Positions 31,484-45,479 are shown, counted from the stretch's first letter. The stretch is DNA of 64,000 bases from Gigaspora rosea (GCA_003550325.1 QKWP01001172.1:18977-82976); one strand, 5' to 3'. Notes: a model not told the origin generated them from the letters alone. Translations and numbers: made by a program.

Positions 31484-34400
31484 AATATAAATAAAAAAAT
31501 AATTTAAAAATAAAGAAGTATGCTATTTATTACCAGTATTCAATTTACTAATTAAAATTCAGGATCCGGTATAACCTAGGGGTTAGTAAAACTACAGGTG
31601 AACAACTTATTATTATACATAGCCAATAAAAATGTCATATATTATTCTGTGTAATGATCATCTAGATTTATAAGATTTTATAATAAAAAAAATTCGCCGT
31701 ATTATACTAATGAGCTTTTAGCAATATTAATCGGTCGCTGATTCAAGACATGTCGTTGCTGTATTCTATTTATATTGTTGGTAGGTTTATATAAACATTG
31801 GGTGCATTTCCATGTTTATAGAAGTTCTCAAGAATAGTTTAAATCGTGGGTATTAAAATTTGGCTTCATTGCTTAAATTTACTACATAAGGTCAAACTTT
31901 TTTGACTGCAATTCATAGGAGTCAAGCTTTTGATAGTTTATATTTAAACTATGTTCACAGAAATTAGAACTAATTTCTCAAGAATAGTTAAAATTGTGAG
32001 TGTTAAAATTTGGCTTTACTTAAATTTACTACATACGTTGACTGCAATTCGTAGGAATCAAGATTTTGATGGCTCACATTTAGAAAAGCTGCATTTATAG
32101 AGTCTAATATATATTTGAATCAGAATTAAAGATTGCATTTAAAAGGTATTATATTTAAGAACATTGGTCTGACTATATATTTACTTTAAAATAGCACACT
32201 ATACTTATCCTATTTATTCATTATTTTTTTTAGAGATGCATTCTTAAATTTTATTTTAAATACAATTTACTGTTTAACGTACAGTTCCGACCAAAAATCC
32301 AAAACATAAGCTTACATAAAATTAATTGGGAATGTTCACAGCAAAAAAATATAATGAGATATAGTATGTAGCCCGATCCCCTTCTTTTGCTACGGGCATT
32401 CCAATTATTTTTCGATTTGTAAATATACAGATTTTTATATTAATATATAGATTTTGTAGTTCGCGCCTTGTAGTGGATCTACTATTTGAGAAAACCTTGG
32501 GGGGAGTTAATTCAAATCAAGCAACAAAAACAAGAATTAGAAATTAAACTTGAGGATTTAAAACTTGACAATTTACAGTATTTATTAAGTAAAACGATTC
32601 ACCATTCTTAAGAACTAGCTTACCACCTATTTAAAAACCAGTCTACTCGATTTATATATAGTTAAAAACAGTTCTACTTCAAAATCCTGAAAGACAGGTT
32701 TCTGAAAAAGACAATACTAGCAAAGTTAGCTAGCATTAGTTATAATGCTAACTGTACTTCCTGGTCATCGTTGCATTGCCTGAAGTTTTCTTTGATCAGT
32801 GGTCCCACACAAATATTAAAGCTATGATATAATAATTTTATTATTGCTCAGAATTTAACCAATCAGTTAGGAACTTCTAACTGGTATCAATTATGGTTAA
32901 GACTAGTCATAACCAGTCATAACCTTTGCCATTTCTAAATATAATTCTTTTATTTGGTAACAGCATATATAAAAATGCGTTTCTTGTTTCTGAATTAATT
33001 TAATTGTTATATCAGATTACTTACTGTGTTGTTGCATAATAATGTCTATAACATAATTTAAAATATAGTCTGAATTATTCTTAATATAGGCTAAAATTCG
33101 AAATTACATCACTATGCGTCATTCTGCGAAATACGGAAAAACTCTATAATATTCTAAAAGGCATATTACGAAACCATTGTTTACGTTCCTGGTTTTGGCG
33201 CGACTGCATCGCACAGCTACCTTATTTATATAATATAATATATTATTAGTTTTTTATTAAAAATAACACTAATGTATTTTGGTTTCTACCAAGCCAATTT
33301 TGATGATTTAACTACTATTAAAATCAGGAGAACCTTCTTTTTAACATTCAATTAGAGCACAAGAAGCCTTTACTTAATAGCATCATTCATATTTTTAAAA
33401 AGATTATTTTAACCAATTATATTATTATATAGGATAAATTATTTGACTTAAATAACAAAGTAAAGAATTAATTAACTTTAGTGGAAGATTCCTATTCCTC
33501 TGCTTCAAATTAAGAACTAAAATTTTAAACAAATAAGTATTAAATGCTAAAGAATATATATTTAAAATTTAAAAAGACTTTTATATGCATGCTTTTAAAT
33601 AATTTCAATTTAAATAACTATTTGCATAATTTTACATATAAAATTGGGTGAGTCAACCATTTGATCTATAAGTGATTGCACTTAGTTGAACATGTCCTTT
33701 GACTGAAAGTAGTATATAACTAATTAGCATATTTCAAATTGCTGAAATTAGCAAAAACAATATCAGCTGATTTGATTTTTTGGGCCTTTTTTCGATAAAT
33801 TGTTACACAAAAATTTGCTCCTAAGTGACATTGAAAAACTAACAAATGAAGCACTTATTACAACTAACAAAAGAGCTTTTTTGATATCTAAACAAGTTAA
33901 AAAACTAATAAAACTCAATAAAAGAGCTATGCTAAGCTGTAGAAAGAAGTGGTTTTACCATTTGTTGAAATATTCAGGTGTTTTAGGAGGGGAACGATGG
34001 GTTTATAATAGGTTGACAACTTTAAGGATAAACTCGAAAGCAAATTTTTAAAAAACTACCCTTTTTAATATATATTTGCTTATAATTAAATATATAAGTA
34101 CCATAATTTTCTACATATTTAATTATAAACACAAGGTTAGTTAAAAAGGCCATTCTTATGAAAATTCATACTGTAATAAAAATTTTAAGTACAAAATTTC
34201 TTTGATAATCCTCGATCATGATTGGTTGATTTTGGGGTGAAACAAATTGGCTAATATAAGTTATAAGAAAGTTCAAAAGTGGTTAAGTTAGATTGTATTA
34301 CTAATATAGTAACTTACTATATATATTAAATTAAACTAGCTATTAAATATTAAATAGCAAAATCAGAAGATTAAAATATATAGTAGTAGAAGTTTGGTCA

Positions 34401-34591
34401 AGAAATTTGTTTACTAAAAACTATTGTAGCAAATTAAAAAGGACTATGTATAATTTATTAAGTTTTAATTTAAAAAAAATATTGTTTGTATAAAATAATA
34501 TTAATTGAATCAATATTATATAATAATCTCTATGTACATTTTAAATTTTACAATCTTGTATTACATTATACAGCATTATGTATTGCATAAT
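31484..34591. other. Long non-coding stretch
   Basis: 31570-31800 matches the left end of the hAT-type element at 36058 (ACCTAGGGGTTAGTAAA, then CCAATAAAAATG), so a fragment of that family lies here. An 83-codon ORF at 33800-34051 (KLTNEALITTNKRAFLISKQ) is not recognised and is probably chance or an old remnant. I see nothing else. Confidence 0.45.
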
Positions 34592-34766
34592 AGGACCCCG
34601 AAATATACATAGATAGGTCAGGTTAATTATAGAGTTACTAAAAAGAAAAGATCTACAGAAATACTTTAAAAATAAATAAAAAATACTATAAATAGAAAAG
34701 ATCTATATAAAAAACCTCAAAAAAAGCAAACTCATACCTGACCTATTTATATATATTTCAGGGTTC
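34592..34766. mobile_element. MITE of about 175 bp
   Basis: AGGACCCCGAAATATACATA...GGTCAGG mirrored by CCTGACC...TATATTTCAGGGTTCT. Similar single ends occur near 51624 and 57333-57366. Confidence 0.7.
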
Positions 34767-35716
34767 TTGTATAATGTATAAGACACATCACTAATGCTAA
34801 CTAATATTAACTAAATTTATTTACTCTAACTCTATAACTCTAATACTAATTCGGGCTATTGAACTATTACTAGGGACTGTTTATAGCTTCTGTGCCATAT
34901 AGTTTTAAAGATCATATGAGCAGTTGCATTAGATCACATGAGATGCATTAGGCATTATTAACTGCATTACAAAAATTAAGAAGGGTAAGTGATCTGGGTG
35001 GTATTTTTTTAGATGATTCCAATTTATAATTAAGTTTTAATCTATATAATCATATATAAAATTATCTTTGAAAAACAATATTATTACAACTTACTAAAAT
35101 TACTAATTATAATAACTATTTCAACTATAAAATTATTATTTACTGTACAAAATAATATTATTATTTAAACTTTATTAATTAATTATACTCTTACTAATAA
35201 ATATTTTTGCTAATACACATCTGTAAGAATATATTAAAATACTAGTAAGCTTTATTGCTATATTAAAATTAAGCATATATCTGTTTTAATTATAATTTTA
35301 ATCTGAAAAGTCTACAAACATAGCTTTTCCAGAATTGTTATCAAATTTTACAATCACATAATAGGTTCATACTAAAAAAAATCTTTAAACCTGTGTAAGT
35401 TAAGATTAGAGTCTATATTAAAGTTAGGACTAGTAGATTCTTTAAGTAAAATTGCTTAAGAAAATTTTTTTGTTAAAGCCCAAAAGTGAAATTTTGTGAT
35501 ATGAGTAATTTCTAAAAAAAGTGAATACATGTATTATGTTATGATCTTCCAATTTTGCAGATTATTTGGCCTTTAAAAATGAGATTTAAAACTTATTTCC
35601 AAAGACCAAATAATCTGCAAAATTGACTAGAATTAAGAGTAGAGGGTGTATTAATTATTTTTAATATAATTTTAGTATCACAATATAATTTTTGAAAAAA
35701 TAGATATATGCTATTA
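34767..35716. other. Non-coding AT-rich stretch
   Basis: An inverted repeat at about 35540-35625 (CAATTTTGCAGATTATTTGG and its complement). No gene. Confidence 0.45.
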
Positions 35717-36529
35717 ATAAGAGGCATCCATAAATATCATTATGTACCTCTTTATAGTAGCTCTTGACCCTCCTTTACTATATAAAAAAATTTTTCAATC
35801 CGTATATTTATATATATAATTTTACAACAACTTGAATATATTGTGACACAGTAATCCTGATTTAGATGATTTAGGTACCATTCGATTCATCTTAATGAGA
35901 TGAATCCAATGATACCAAAATTATGTCATTTGAATCACTAGAACAAAAGATATTTACAAAATCTTTTGGTTATATAGTAATTTTATAAAAGATATGACCA
36001 ATAGTATTTGGCCAATAACTTTTGATGCAGTGATCCAAATGAAATAAAATTAGTACCTAGGGGTTAGTAAACTTACAAGGGACCAACTTATATGATATAT
36101 ATACCTAATAAAATGACTTGCATAATTTTGTGTAACAATAATATAAATATATATTAAAAATATTCACGATGCTATACCAAAGAACCCTTGGCTATTTTAA
36201 TTGCTTGCTGATTCAAAACATATTATTGCTACATTCTATTCCTACTGTCTGGTAAGTTTATATGTGAATTGGGTATATTTTGGTATTTGCAGAAACTAAA
36301 TACTAGTTTTAATAATTGAAGCTATTAAATAGTAAAATTCAGACTTTATTAAGTACGTATTTATTTTAGCAAACTATCTCATTAATATTTGCTACAAATC
36401 GCTTTAGAAGGGAATATCTATTTAGTAACTAATTTGGCATTTGGCTAAAACATATAATAACAAATTTTTTAAAACTTTAATGCATCATTTTAAGGTCATA
36501 AAAATATTTAGTCATAAAAAACAAGCCGC

Positions 36530-37637
36530 AAGTATATATGGGTGTCTAAATTATTTTGTCATCGACGTAATTTAAATGGCTAAATTATTTTTAGGCAGAC
36601 TAAATCGTAAATAATTTAGGATGCCGAAAATAATTTAGGCAGAAAAATTATTTTAGCATGCCAAATATATTTTAGGATTTCTAATATATTTTCGCCATTC
36701 CAAAATATTTTCGAATGACAAAAATTAATATAATATTTAAACCAATTCTCATATTAAATAAAAATTAGTGAGGTTTTACTGCAACATTTACATTTTAGTA
36801 TATTAAAAACCTATTACTATTGAGCCCAAAACCTATGCATAGTGGTCATGTTTTGTATTAGTATTAAGAGGTTACAGATTTGAAACCATTATTCTAATTG
36901 TTATAATGTTTTCATATCTGATAACTGATGCAAAAACATGATTACGACTCAGCTTTAGCAAAAAAATGGGTCCATGCCATATGACTTGGGACCTGAAATG
37001 CGCATTGATCGACAAAATGAATTTATGGGTTTGGCTTGAGGCGATGCTTCATTGAAGAACAATAGTAAGGGTTCAAGTTGTAGGAACTAAATTCATTGTT
37101 ATGTAAATGAATATGAAATTACTCATCGTTAGTAATAGATCCCAGAATACTTTAAATCTTGAAATTTAAATCATAGTAAAAAGTCCTGAAGTTATTTGTA
37201 ATATATAAATAAACATTGATCTGAAAAGTAGTGAAGTGAAATATTATATAAAAAAGACCATCGAACAATAAGCTCCAGGGATCCTAGCAGCAGTAGGATT
37301 CTTGGTTCTCAGACCAAATCTTTCACACTTTCTTTCAAGCACCTTTTATTTTTGTTGTATAAATTTATACATAATAATACAGCTGCCAGTAACAATTTTA
37401 CAGATGAAAATAATACAAAAATAATTTCAGGATTTCATCAGACAAAAATAATTTCATCAGATTAAAATAATTTTTGCTAACAAAAATAATTTCGAAAGTT
37501 TGCCAGGCGAAATTAATGTCACCAAACAAAAATAATTTCGCTACATAGCATTTTGAATCACTATACGAAAATATTAAAATATTTTGCCATGCTGTCTGCC
37601 ATAAATCATCCATATTTTATGCACCCATATATACGAA
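36530..37637. mobile_element. Nested inverted-repeat element, about 1.1 kb
   Basis: AGTATATATGGGTG at the left mirrored by CACCCATATATACG at the right. Subterminal runs of an AAAATAATTTCG-like unit occur on both sides (36560-36720 and 37410-37560). Any ORFs here are reiterations of this unit. Confidence 0.6.
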
Positions 37638-37914
37638 TATCTATTTTCAGCAGACTTCAAATACCAAATAGGATCCAACCCGATATTTTTCATTTAAATG
37701 CTATGTGTCTCACTATTTTCAAACTTGATCACCTAAAATATAGTTTATTATTATTAAATAAAACATACTATGTATATTTGTTTTCAAATATTGTAACAAA
37801 ACCCACATATAAAATTAACACAATTAAATTATTACAGATTCTCTTGAAACACGGTCCATATGGGCTGATTTATGGATTGCCAATAACTTTTGATATACTA
37901 ATCTATTTTGAATA

Positions 37915-38171
37915 ATTTTATTACCAAAATGTTGGTCTTGATGAGATGGTTCTAATGAATCCAAAATCATCAAAATTCAATCACAGGATCCCAAGATAAT
38001 TAAGATTTTGTATAATTTTATATTAACTTTTACTATGTAGACAATCAACATATAGATTGGTTTTCATATATGAAAACCAATTCATACGTTGATTGTCTAT
38101 ATAGTAAAACCAATCCATATGTTGATTGTCTACATAGTAAAAGTTAATAGTAAAATTATACAAAGCTTAAT
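37915..38171. repeat. Palindromes abutting the assembly gap
   Basis: A GTCTT..GAGAT module near 37945, then overlapping inverted copies of GACAATCAACATATAGATTG and GGTTTTCATATATGAAAACC. The N run begins directly afterwards. Confidence 0.8.
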
Positions 38172-39025
38172 NNNNNNNNNNNNNNNNNNNNNNNNNNNNN
38201 NNNNNNNNNNNNNNNNNNNNNNNNNNNNNNNNNNNNNNNNNNNNNNNNNNNNNNNNNNNNNNNNNNNNNNNNNNNNNNNNNNNNNNNNNNNNNNNNNNNN
38301 NNNNNNNNNNNNNNNNNNNNNNNNNNNNNNNNNNNNNNNNNNNNNNNNNNNNNNNNNNNNNNNNNNNNNNNNNNNNNNNNNNNNNNNNNNNNNNNNNNNN
38401 NNNNNNNNNNNNNNNNNNNNNNNNNNNNNNNNNNNNNNNNNNNNNNNNNNNNNNNNNNNNNNNNNNNNNNNNNNNNNNNNNNNNNNNNNNNNNNNNNNNN
38501 NNNNNNNNNNNNNNNNNNNNNNNNNNNNNNNNNNNNNNNNNNNNNNNNNNNNNNNNNNNNNNNNNNNNNNNNNNNNNNNNNNNNNNNNNNNNNNNNNNNN
38601 NNNNNNNNNNNNNNNNNNNNNNNNNNNNNNNNNNNNNNNNNNNNNNNNNNNNNNNNNNNNNNNNNNNNNNNNNNNNNNNNNNNNNNNNNNNNNNNNNNNN
38701 NNNNNNNNNNNNNNNNNNNNNNNNNNNNNNNNNNNNNNNNNNNNNNNNNNNNNNNNNNNNNNNNNNNNNNNNNNNNNNNNNNNNNNNNNNNNNNNNNNNN
38801 NNNNNNNNNNNNNNNNNNNNNNNNNNNNNNNNNNNNNNNNNNNNNNNNNNNNNNNNNNNNNNNNNNNNNNNNNNNNNNNNNNNNNNNNNNNNNNNNNNNN
38901 NNNNNNNNNNNNNNNNNNNNNNNNNNNNNNNNNNNNNNNNNNNNNNNNNNNNNNNNNNNNNNNNNNNNNNNNNNNNNNNNNNNNNNNNNNNNNNNNNNNN
39001 NNNNNNNNNNNNNNNNNNNNNNNNN
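38172..39025. other. Assembly gap (854 N)
   Basis: Unknown sequence; the size may be an estimate. Sequence right of the gap (39026 on) matches 40785 on, inside the AT-family element. Confidence 1.
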
Positions 39026-39282
39026 AACATATAAAATTTAAGAAAACCTAAAAAAAAATTTTATAGTAAAAATTTTAAAATAAAAACTTTAAACTTTTAT
39101 TGCTTTAAAGTTTATTAATAATTTTAAAAAATTTTCATAATAAAGTTTATAAAATATATTTTAAAGAAAAGATTCTATAAATAAAGTATACCCCATATGC
39201 TTAATAAATTTTTATTTTATTTAAAAAATGTAATATTTCTAAAAAAAATCCAGGCAAATTTGCCTGGATTACAGTTTAAGGG
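39026..39282. mobile_element. Right end of an AT-family element (left end in the gap)
   Basis: AACATATAAAATTTAAGAAA onward matches 40789-40930. It ends with subterminal CCAGGCAAATTTGCCTGG (39250-39267) and GTTTAAGGG, followed by AT at 39283-39284. Confidence 0.7.
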
Positions 39283-40095
39283 ATACTTATGATCATCAAT
39301 CTTCTGTAGGTGTGTAGCAGAGCTGAAAAGTGGAGATCTAGACCTGGGTGTATAAAATGAAATAATATTATTAAAGAATATTATTAATAATAAAAAAAAA
39401 CTTATAGGCTTTGAGTCGTGTATATGATCTTTTACCTTCATTTCTTTTATCTTACAATAATTGAGCATGAATATATAATTCAGTTTTTTTAACAATAAAA
39501 GAACAGCTATAAAATTTCTTTATGATTAATTACTTACCTTTGTCTATTTCGAGTTTCGAAAAAAAAGAAATCCCAGTAGATAGGTTATTTTTAAAATATT
39601 AACAATCAAGACTTTGACCGATTAAACACGATATATATAAATTTATATGATTTTCATATAAAGTGACAATTTTTGCATTACTATTAAACTTGTATAATAT
39701 TGGAGATGTCCCCCCGTAATTTTACTAACCTCTTGTTAGTACTATTCGACTCCTCTTACTGAGACAAATCGAATGATACCGAAATCATTAAATTTGGACT
39801 ACTAGTTCAGTTTTTAGACAATTTTTTTAAAAAATTATATTATATTTTTTTGACTCCTTTCTAATTATATAGAAAAATGTTATCGTTTGTCCAATGCCTC
39901 TTGTATAATATTATTTATGGATATTCTCTAAAACCTTTTACTATTACAATTAATCTTTATTAAATTTTTGTAAGGTTAGAATATGTTTTTTATAGTGGTA
40001 AAAAGTTTAAAGATAATAGAATATACTTGTATATATTGTAAATTTTTCAGAATAATATTAAATTTTATAGAATTATACAAGTTATTAATATTAAA

Positions 40096-41290
40096 TATCA
40101 TGGAGCATCTATAAATAATGTTATGTACCTCTACATAGTAGTGCTTGACCCCCTAGATTATATAAAAAAATTTTTCAAAATCCATATGTTTATATATATA
40201 ATTTGACAAAAACTAGAATATCTTGTGCCATAGTAATTCAATTTAGATAATTTAGGTACCATTCGATTCGTCTTAGTGAGATGAATCCAATGATACCAAA
40301 ATCATGCCATTTGGATTACTGGATTACAAGATATTCACAAAATACTATTAGTTATATAGTAATTTTATAAGAAAAGATATAACCAATCCCTTAGTTTGTA
40401 CTACTTCACAGGCAAATTTGCCTGTATAATTACTTTAAATATACCTCTGATCTATTTTTTTAATCATTTAAGATATTTAAATAAAATTTGGTATTATAAT
40501 ATTTAAAAACAAGGATTATATTTTTGAATTATTTAAATTTATATTATAAGACAAAAAGTTTATGTTGCTTATAAGCTGAAAATATTAAATTTTAAAGAAA
40601 TTTTTTAACCAAAAAAATATTTTACAATATCTTGGCGAATTCTTTAAATATTGGTTTTAAAAATATAGTTTCTAATACAATATTGTAGTTTATATAAAGG
40701 ATGACAACTTTCATTATTTGACTTTATATGATTTACTTGTAAAAATTAAGACTTGTATTAGAAGTGAAAATTTTTTTTATAGACGGGAACATATAAAATT
40801 TGAGAAAACCTAAAGAAAAAATTCTATAGTAAAAGTTCCAAAACAAAAACTTTAAACTTTTATTACACCAAAGTTTTTTAATAATTTTAAAAAAATTTTA
40901 TAATAAAGTTGATAAAACAGAACTAATATTATTATTTTTACTTAGAAAGTATATAGCTAAAATTAATATTTAAGGTTTTATTTAAAAAATTTAAAAATTT
41001 AAAATTTTCGCAGGCAAATATGCCTGTATAACAAATTAAAGGATAGTATTTGGCCAATAATTTCTGATCTAGTAATCCAAATGAAATGAAATTGGTACCA
41101 TTTGACTCCTCTTATTGTGATGAATCGAATGGTACTAAAATTATTCAATTTGAACATCTGGACCAAAATTTAGACAAATTTTTCTAAAAAAATTGTATAA
41201 TATTTTTTTGACCCTTCTACTTATCAGAAAAAACATTATATTTTGTCAGACCCCCTCCCCTCTTATATAACATTATTTCTGGATGTCCCA
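40096..41290. mobile_element. Hairpin-module element, second copy, split by an AT-family insert
   Basis: GGAGCATCTATAAATAATG at the left, CATTATTTCTGGATGTCCC at the right. Modules near 40272 and 41112. Its body is interrupted at 40387/41043 by a 655-bp element; the copy at 36011-36013 is uninterrupted at the same point. Confidence 0.75.
40388..41042. mobile_element. AT-duplicating element, 655 bp
   Basis: CCCTTAGTTTGT and ACAAATTAAAGG ends with subterminal CAGGCAAATTTGCCTG (about 40411) and CAGGCAAATATGCCTG (about 41004), flanked by AT at 40386-40387 and 41043-41044. The homologous site at about 36011 reads CCAATAGT without the insert, confirming the 2-bp duplication. Confidence 0.9.
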
Positions 41291-41847
41291 TATAGTTATC
41301 ATAAGACAAAATAATATCTAACCTTTAAATACATTTATTTTGATGAATATTTAACCAATTTTGATATTAAAATTAGAAAAACCTATTTTGCAACTTTTAA
41401 TTAATTTTTAAGAGTTTTAATTTATAGTGTATAGCACTGTAGTACTAGTGCATTTTAACCAATTAAAATTTAAAATTAGGTATGACATATAGATTAAGTT
41501 TGTATAACAAAAATAAAAAATTTTTTAAAAAATTAATTATAGTTAAATCTTTCAAAACTGATCCTGTCAAAACTGATAACCTGTTAAATTTAATAAAAAA
41601 TTGATTTACCAAGTTTGTTTTGCTATATAAATCTAATAGTTTATAATAATTTCAAATCTGATAACCTCTTAATACTAATACAAAACTTATTTATTATGCA
41701 TACCATTTTGGAAACGTTCAACTATATATCTTTAAATTTTATTTATAAAATGATTTTTTGGGCTTTAATAAAAAAAATCTCTTGCTAAATTTTAATATAA
41801 ACACTAACTAACTCTAACTTATTATTTTATTCTTATTCTAATATTAA
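41291..41847. other. Non-coding AT-rich stretch
   Basis: No gene or element end recognised. Confidence 0.45.
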
Positions 41848-42667
41848 CGGGTATCTGTTTGCTGTACTAAATTTAGTACAATGTACTAAATTTAGTACAG
41901 TACTAAAAGTTAAATTTTGAAAAATTGGTATTAATAACTTTAAATTAAATTTATCCAATATATAATCATATTTATATTTCATTTTGGTATATTTAAAAAT
42001 CAACTTGCTTATCAAAAGCTATATCAATATATTTAAAAATTAGATTGCTACTAAAAGTGCGACCAAAAAAACACTAAATTATAAATAACAAAAAATTTAC
42101 TTAATAAAATTTTGTTAAATATTTAATAAGGTTGTAGAGATAATTTTTCTGATTCTAATGATAGTAAAATCATTAAAATTGGTTTAGTATATAAGAAGTT
42201 ATAAGTAATTTAAGTTTACAAATTTTTTACTATATTTTTACTATGTTTTACTATATAAAATATATAAAAGACTAACCATTTTTAGATGTGTATTACTATA
42301 AAACAGGTTTATTTAAGCTATTTAAAAAAATTATTATTTATTTTTTTTTAACTATACCAAAATCAAAATTGGATCTCAAACATTCCAAAAAATTATTTTT
42401 TTTTTAATTTTATTATAAGGTTTTGTATACTATGATGTTTTTACTGCTGTACTAAATTTAGTATAGCAGAATTTAAGAACAATACAGCAAGTTTAAGAGT
42501 AAGCTATAAAATATTTTTATTAATAAATATTACTAAAATTGTACAAAAAGATAGTTCTAATGTTCAAATATATTTGGCAAAATTTGATTAAATTTGATCA
42601 AATAATTAGTTCAAAATGATTTTTTTTGTATGTACTAAATTTAGTACAAAGAGCTTACGGATACCCA
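41848..42667. mobile_element. TTAA-flanked element, 820 bp, with TACTAAATTTAGTA palindromes
   Basis: CGGGTATCTG at the left mirrored by CGGATACCCA at the right, flanked by TTAA (41844-41847, 42668-42671). The palindrome TGTACTAAATTTAGTACA occurs twice at the left end and once at the right, with a worn copy near 42455. Confidence 0.75.
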
Positions 42668-43306
42668 TTAAATAAAATTTATTTTGTTTTGTTAAAATTG
42701 TTTTAATTTACTAGTTACACCAATTTAGTTTTTTATATATAGGTAGTGATTTGAACTAAGAAAATTTTTCTTTAATCAGTTATCTGAACTGAAATATTTG
42801 GTATTAACTAATTTAACTGATTAAGATTACTTTACATTTACAGTCTGATTTCTGTGCCTTATGCATTATGCATACTGCATTATGCAATACATAATGCTGC
42901 ATAATGTAATACAAGACTTGTAAAATTTAAAAATGCACATAGAGATAATTATTTAATTTTGATTCAATTAAAATTATATAATTGCTTTATTCTAACAATA
43001 TTTTTTTAAATTAGAACTTATAAATTATATATATTCCATTTCAATTTGCTACAATAGTTTTTAGTAGACAAATTTCTTGACCAAACTTCTATTACTATAT
43101 ATTATAGTCTTCTGGTTTTGCAATTTAATATTTAATAGCTAGTTTAATTTAATATATATAGTAAGTAACTATGCAACCTAACTTAACTACTTTTGAACTT
43201 TCTGATGACTTGTTTTTACTAATTTCAGCAATTTGACAGTGTGCTAATTATTATATACTACTATTATATGCATTAGTATTATTCTTAATAAAAAACTAAT
43301 AAAGTA

Positions 43307-44060
43307 CAGTCAAACCTCTCTATAATCACAAGTTGGTCATGCCTTATTTTGGTGATTGTATAGAGGTGTGACTATAAATAAAATACCTTGTCATGGTCAC
43401 ATGACCAAAGACCAATAGGTAATATATTTGCGAATATTTAAAATACTATTAAAAAATTTAAAATGTTTGATAGTGAAAAACTTTTGATCCAGTGGTCCAA
43501 TTTGGATAAAATGACAAGTGTTTGACTCAATGAGACAATTCTAAAGAGTCTAAAATCGTACAAATTTAGCTACAAAATGCTAAGATCATTAAGGATTTTT
43601 TATTTAGATGTTAAATTTAATCAATTCTTAAATATACAAAGTGACACAAATCCTTAATGATTACAGGAGCCTGTGATCGGATTTTAGCGATCTTAGGCTC
43701 ATTAGAATTGTCTCATCAAGACGAACATTTTGGTAGTTGTTTCACCCAAATCGGACTACTGCATCAAAAGTTATTTGTTGTCAAACCTTTAAGAATTTTT
43801 AATAGAATATTTTAAATAAACATGAATATAAATATTGGCCAATCAGATGTTATAATCTATATTTAGTCAAAATTTGTGATTATAACGAGGGGTTTTTATT
43901 AATAAAATTGATGAAAGATCAAAATTTTTTTGTGATAGTGATTATAGGTGATTTGTGACTATAATGAGGTTTTTTACTATGTTTTAAGTCTGTCGCACAA
44001 TATTGGGTGCTTATATAGAGGTGTGACTATATAGGGTGTGACTATAGAGAGATCAGACTG
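43307..44060. mobile_element. Pogo/Fot1-like MITE, 754 bp, TA duplication
   Basis: CAGTCAAACCTCTCTATA and, from the right, CAGTCTGATCTCTCTATAG, with subterminal GTGACTATA repeats. TA at 43305-43306 and 44061-44062. Two GTCTC-type modules (43525, 43712) lie inside. Non-coding. Confidence 0.85.
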
Positions 44061-44731
44061 TAATTATATTATATAAAGAAGCAGAATTGTATAATGCATC
44101 ATACAACATAATGATGCATTATGCAATGCAAAAACAAAAAAATCTGCATTCGTACATCACTAATAGAGGTGTGACTATAAATAAAATACCTTATTATGAT
44201 CATGTAACCAAAGACCAGTAAGTAATATATTTGAAATACTATTAAAAATTTTAAATCTTTGATAGTGAATAACTCTTGATCCAGTAGCCCAATTTGGATA
44301 AAACAACTACTAGAGTGTTTGGCTTAATGAAACAATTCTAAATAGTCAAAAATTATCCAAATCTAATTACAAAATGCTAAGATCATTAAGAATTTTTCAC
44401 TCTGATATTTAAATTTTAACATATAAAGTGGTACAAATCCTTAATGATCTCAGAAGCATGTGATTTAATTTTAATAATCTTGGGCTTATTAGAATTGTCA
44501 CATCAAGACAAACATTTTGGTAGTTGTTTTACCCAAATTGGACTACTGTATTAAAAGTTATTTGCTGCCAAACCTTTAAAATTTTTAATATAATATTTTA
44601 ATTAAACATGAATATGAATATTGGCCAATCAGATTTTATAATCTATATTTAGTCAAAATTAGTGACTATAATAAGAGTTTATTATTAATAAAATAAATAA
44701 AAAAAATCAAGTTTTTTGGTGATAGTGATTA

Positions 44732-44894
44732 GAGCGCTGACATTTATTAGATAATCTTTTAGGGAGTAGAGGGTCAAGAAAAATCTTATCTTAGTTAAAT
44801 TTGATTAGCTAAAATTCTATTTATAGATCTTACCTGGGGGTGGAGAGGTAAGCTTCTATAGTAAATAGATATTAGGTAATAAATGTTAGCACCC
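44732..44894. mobile_element. Harbinger-type MITE, 163 bp, TTA duplication
   Basis: GAGCGCTGACATTTATTA and, from the right, GGGTGCTAACATTTATTA. TTA at 44729-44731 and 44895-44897. The intact site is visible in the 43307 copy. Confidence 0.85.
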
Positions 44895-45479
44895 TTATAA
44901 AAGAAATGTGACTATAATGAGATTTTTTTACTACATTAGCGAATTATATATATGTAATCTTACATAAGATATTACAGCCCATAATATTACAAAAATCTTA
45001 CGATCGATGCAGTAGATTATGCAATATATTACGCTATATTATGGTAATATTACAGTTATTATTTTGAAATATTTCGAAATATATTGCAAATAAAAAAATA
45101 CAAATTACCCCCTACAGGGGTTGCGTACTTATGCAAATCAATAAACTAAAGTGCGCATGAGGTATTATTTTGATATTTTTGCATTGTTTTGCAAAATTTT
45201 GCAAATTTTCGCAAATTTTCAAAAATTTTTAAAAAATAAATAAATGATATACATATTCATATAATCATGCTTTTTTACAGGTTTTCGCAATATTTTGCAC
45301 AGTTTCGCAATTTAATATATTTATTTATTTATTTATTATTATTATACATTATATTTTACATTTATTAAATATACATTTTTAATTAATATTATATACTTTA
45401 TTATATATTATGTATTATTTTTACATTATTACAAATATTTTAAACTACTTTCACGCTTCATCGCATTTAATTCTAAACT

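Larger units (their letters stand above)
36058..39735. mobile_element. hAT-type element, 3.7 kb, containing nested DNA and the N gap
   Basis: Flanked by TTAGTACC (36050-36057) and TTAGTACT (39736-39743), an 8-bp duplication with one C/T difference. Ends TAGGGGTTAGTAAA and, reading inward from the right, CAAGAGGTTAGTAAA. It contains 36530-37637, palindromes at 37990-38171, the gap, and the right part of an AT-family element ending at 39282. No transposase is visible in the sequenced part. Confidence 0.8.
35717..39930. mobile_element. Hairpin-module element, split by a hAT-type insertion
   Basis: Left end GAGGCATCCATAAATATC (35717), right end ATTATTTATGGATATTCTC (about 39910-39930). The GTCTC module lies near 35893 and 39758. 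The sequence up to 36057 continues at 39736, as shown by the unsplit homologue at 40096-41290. The intervening DNA is the 36058-39735 element. Confidence 0.7.

Noticed and set aside
33800-34051. 83-codon plus-strand ORF
   Set aside because: Lys/Leu-rich, isolated, no motif, no second copy; kept only as a remark in the region entry.
38089-39051. Long ORFs across the N run
   Set aside because: Artefacts of translating N.
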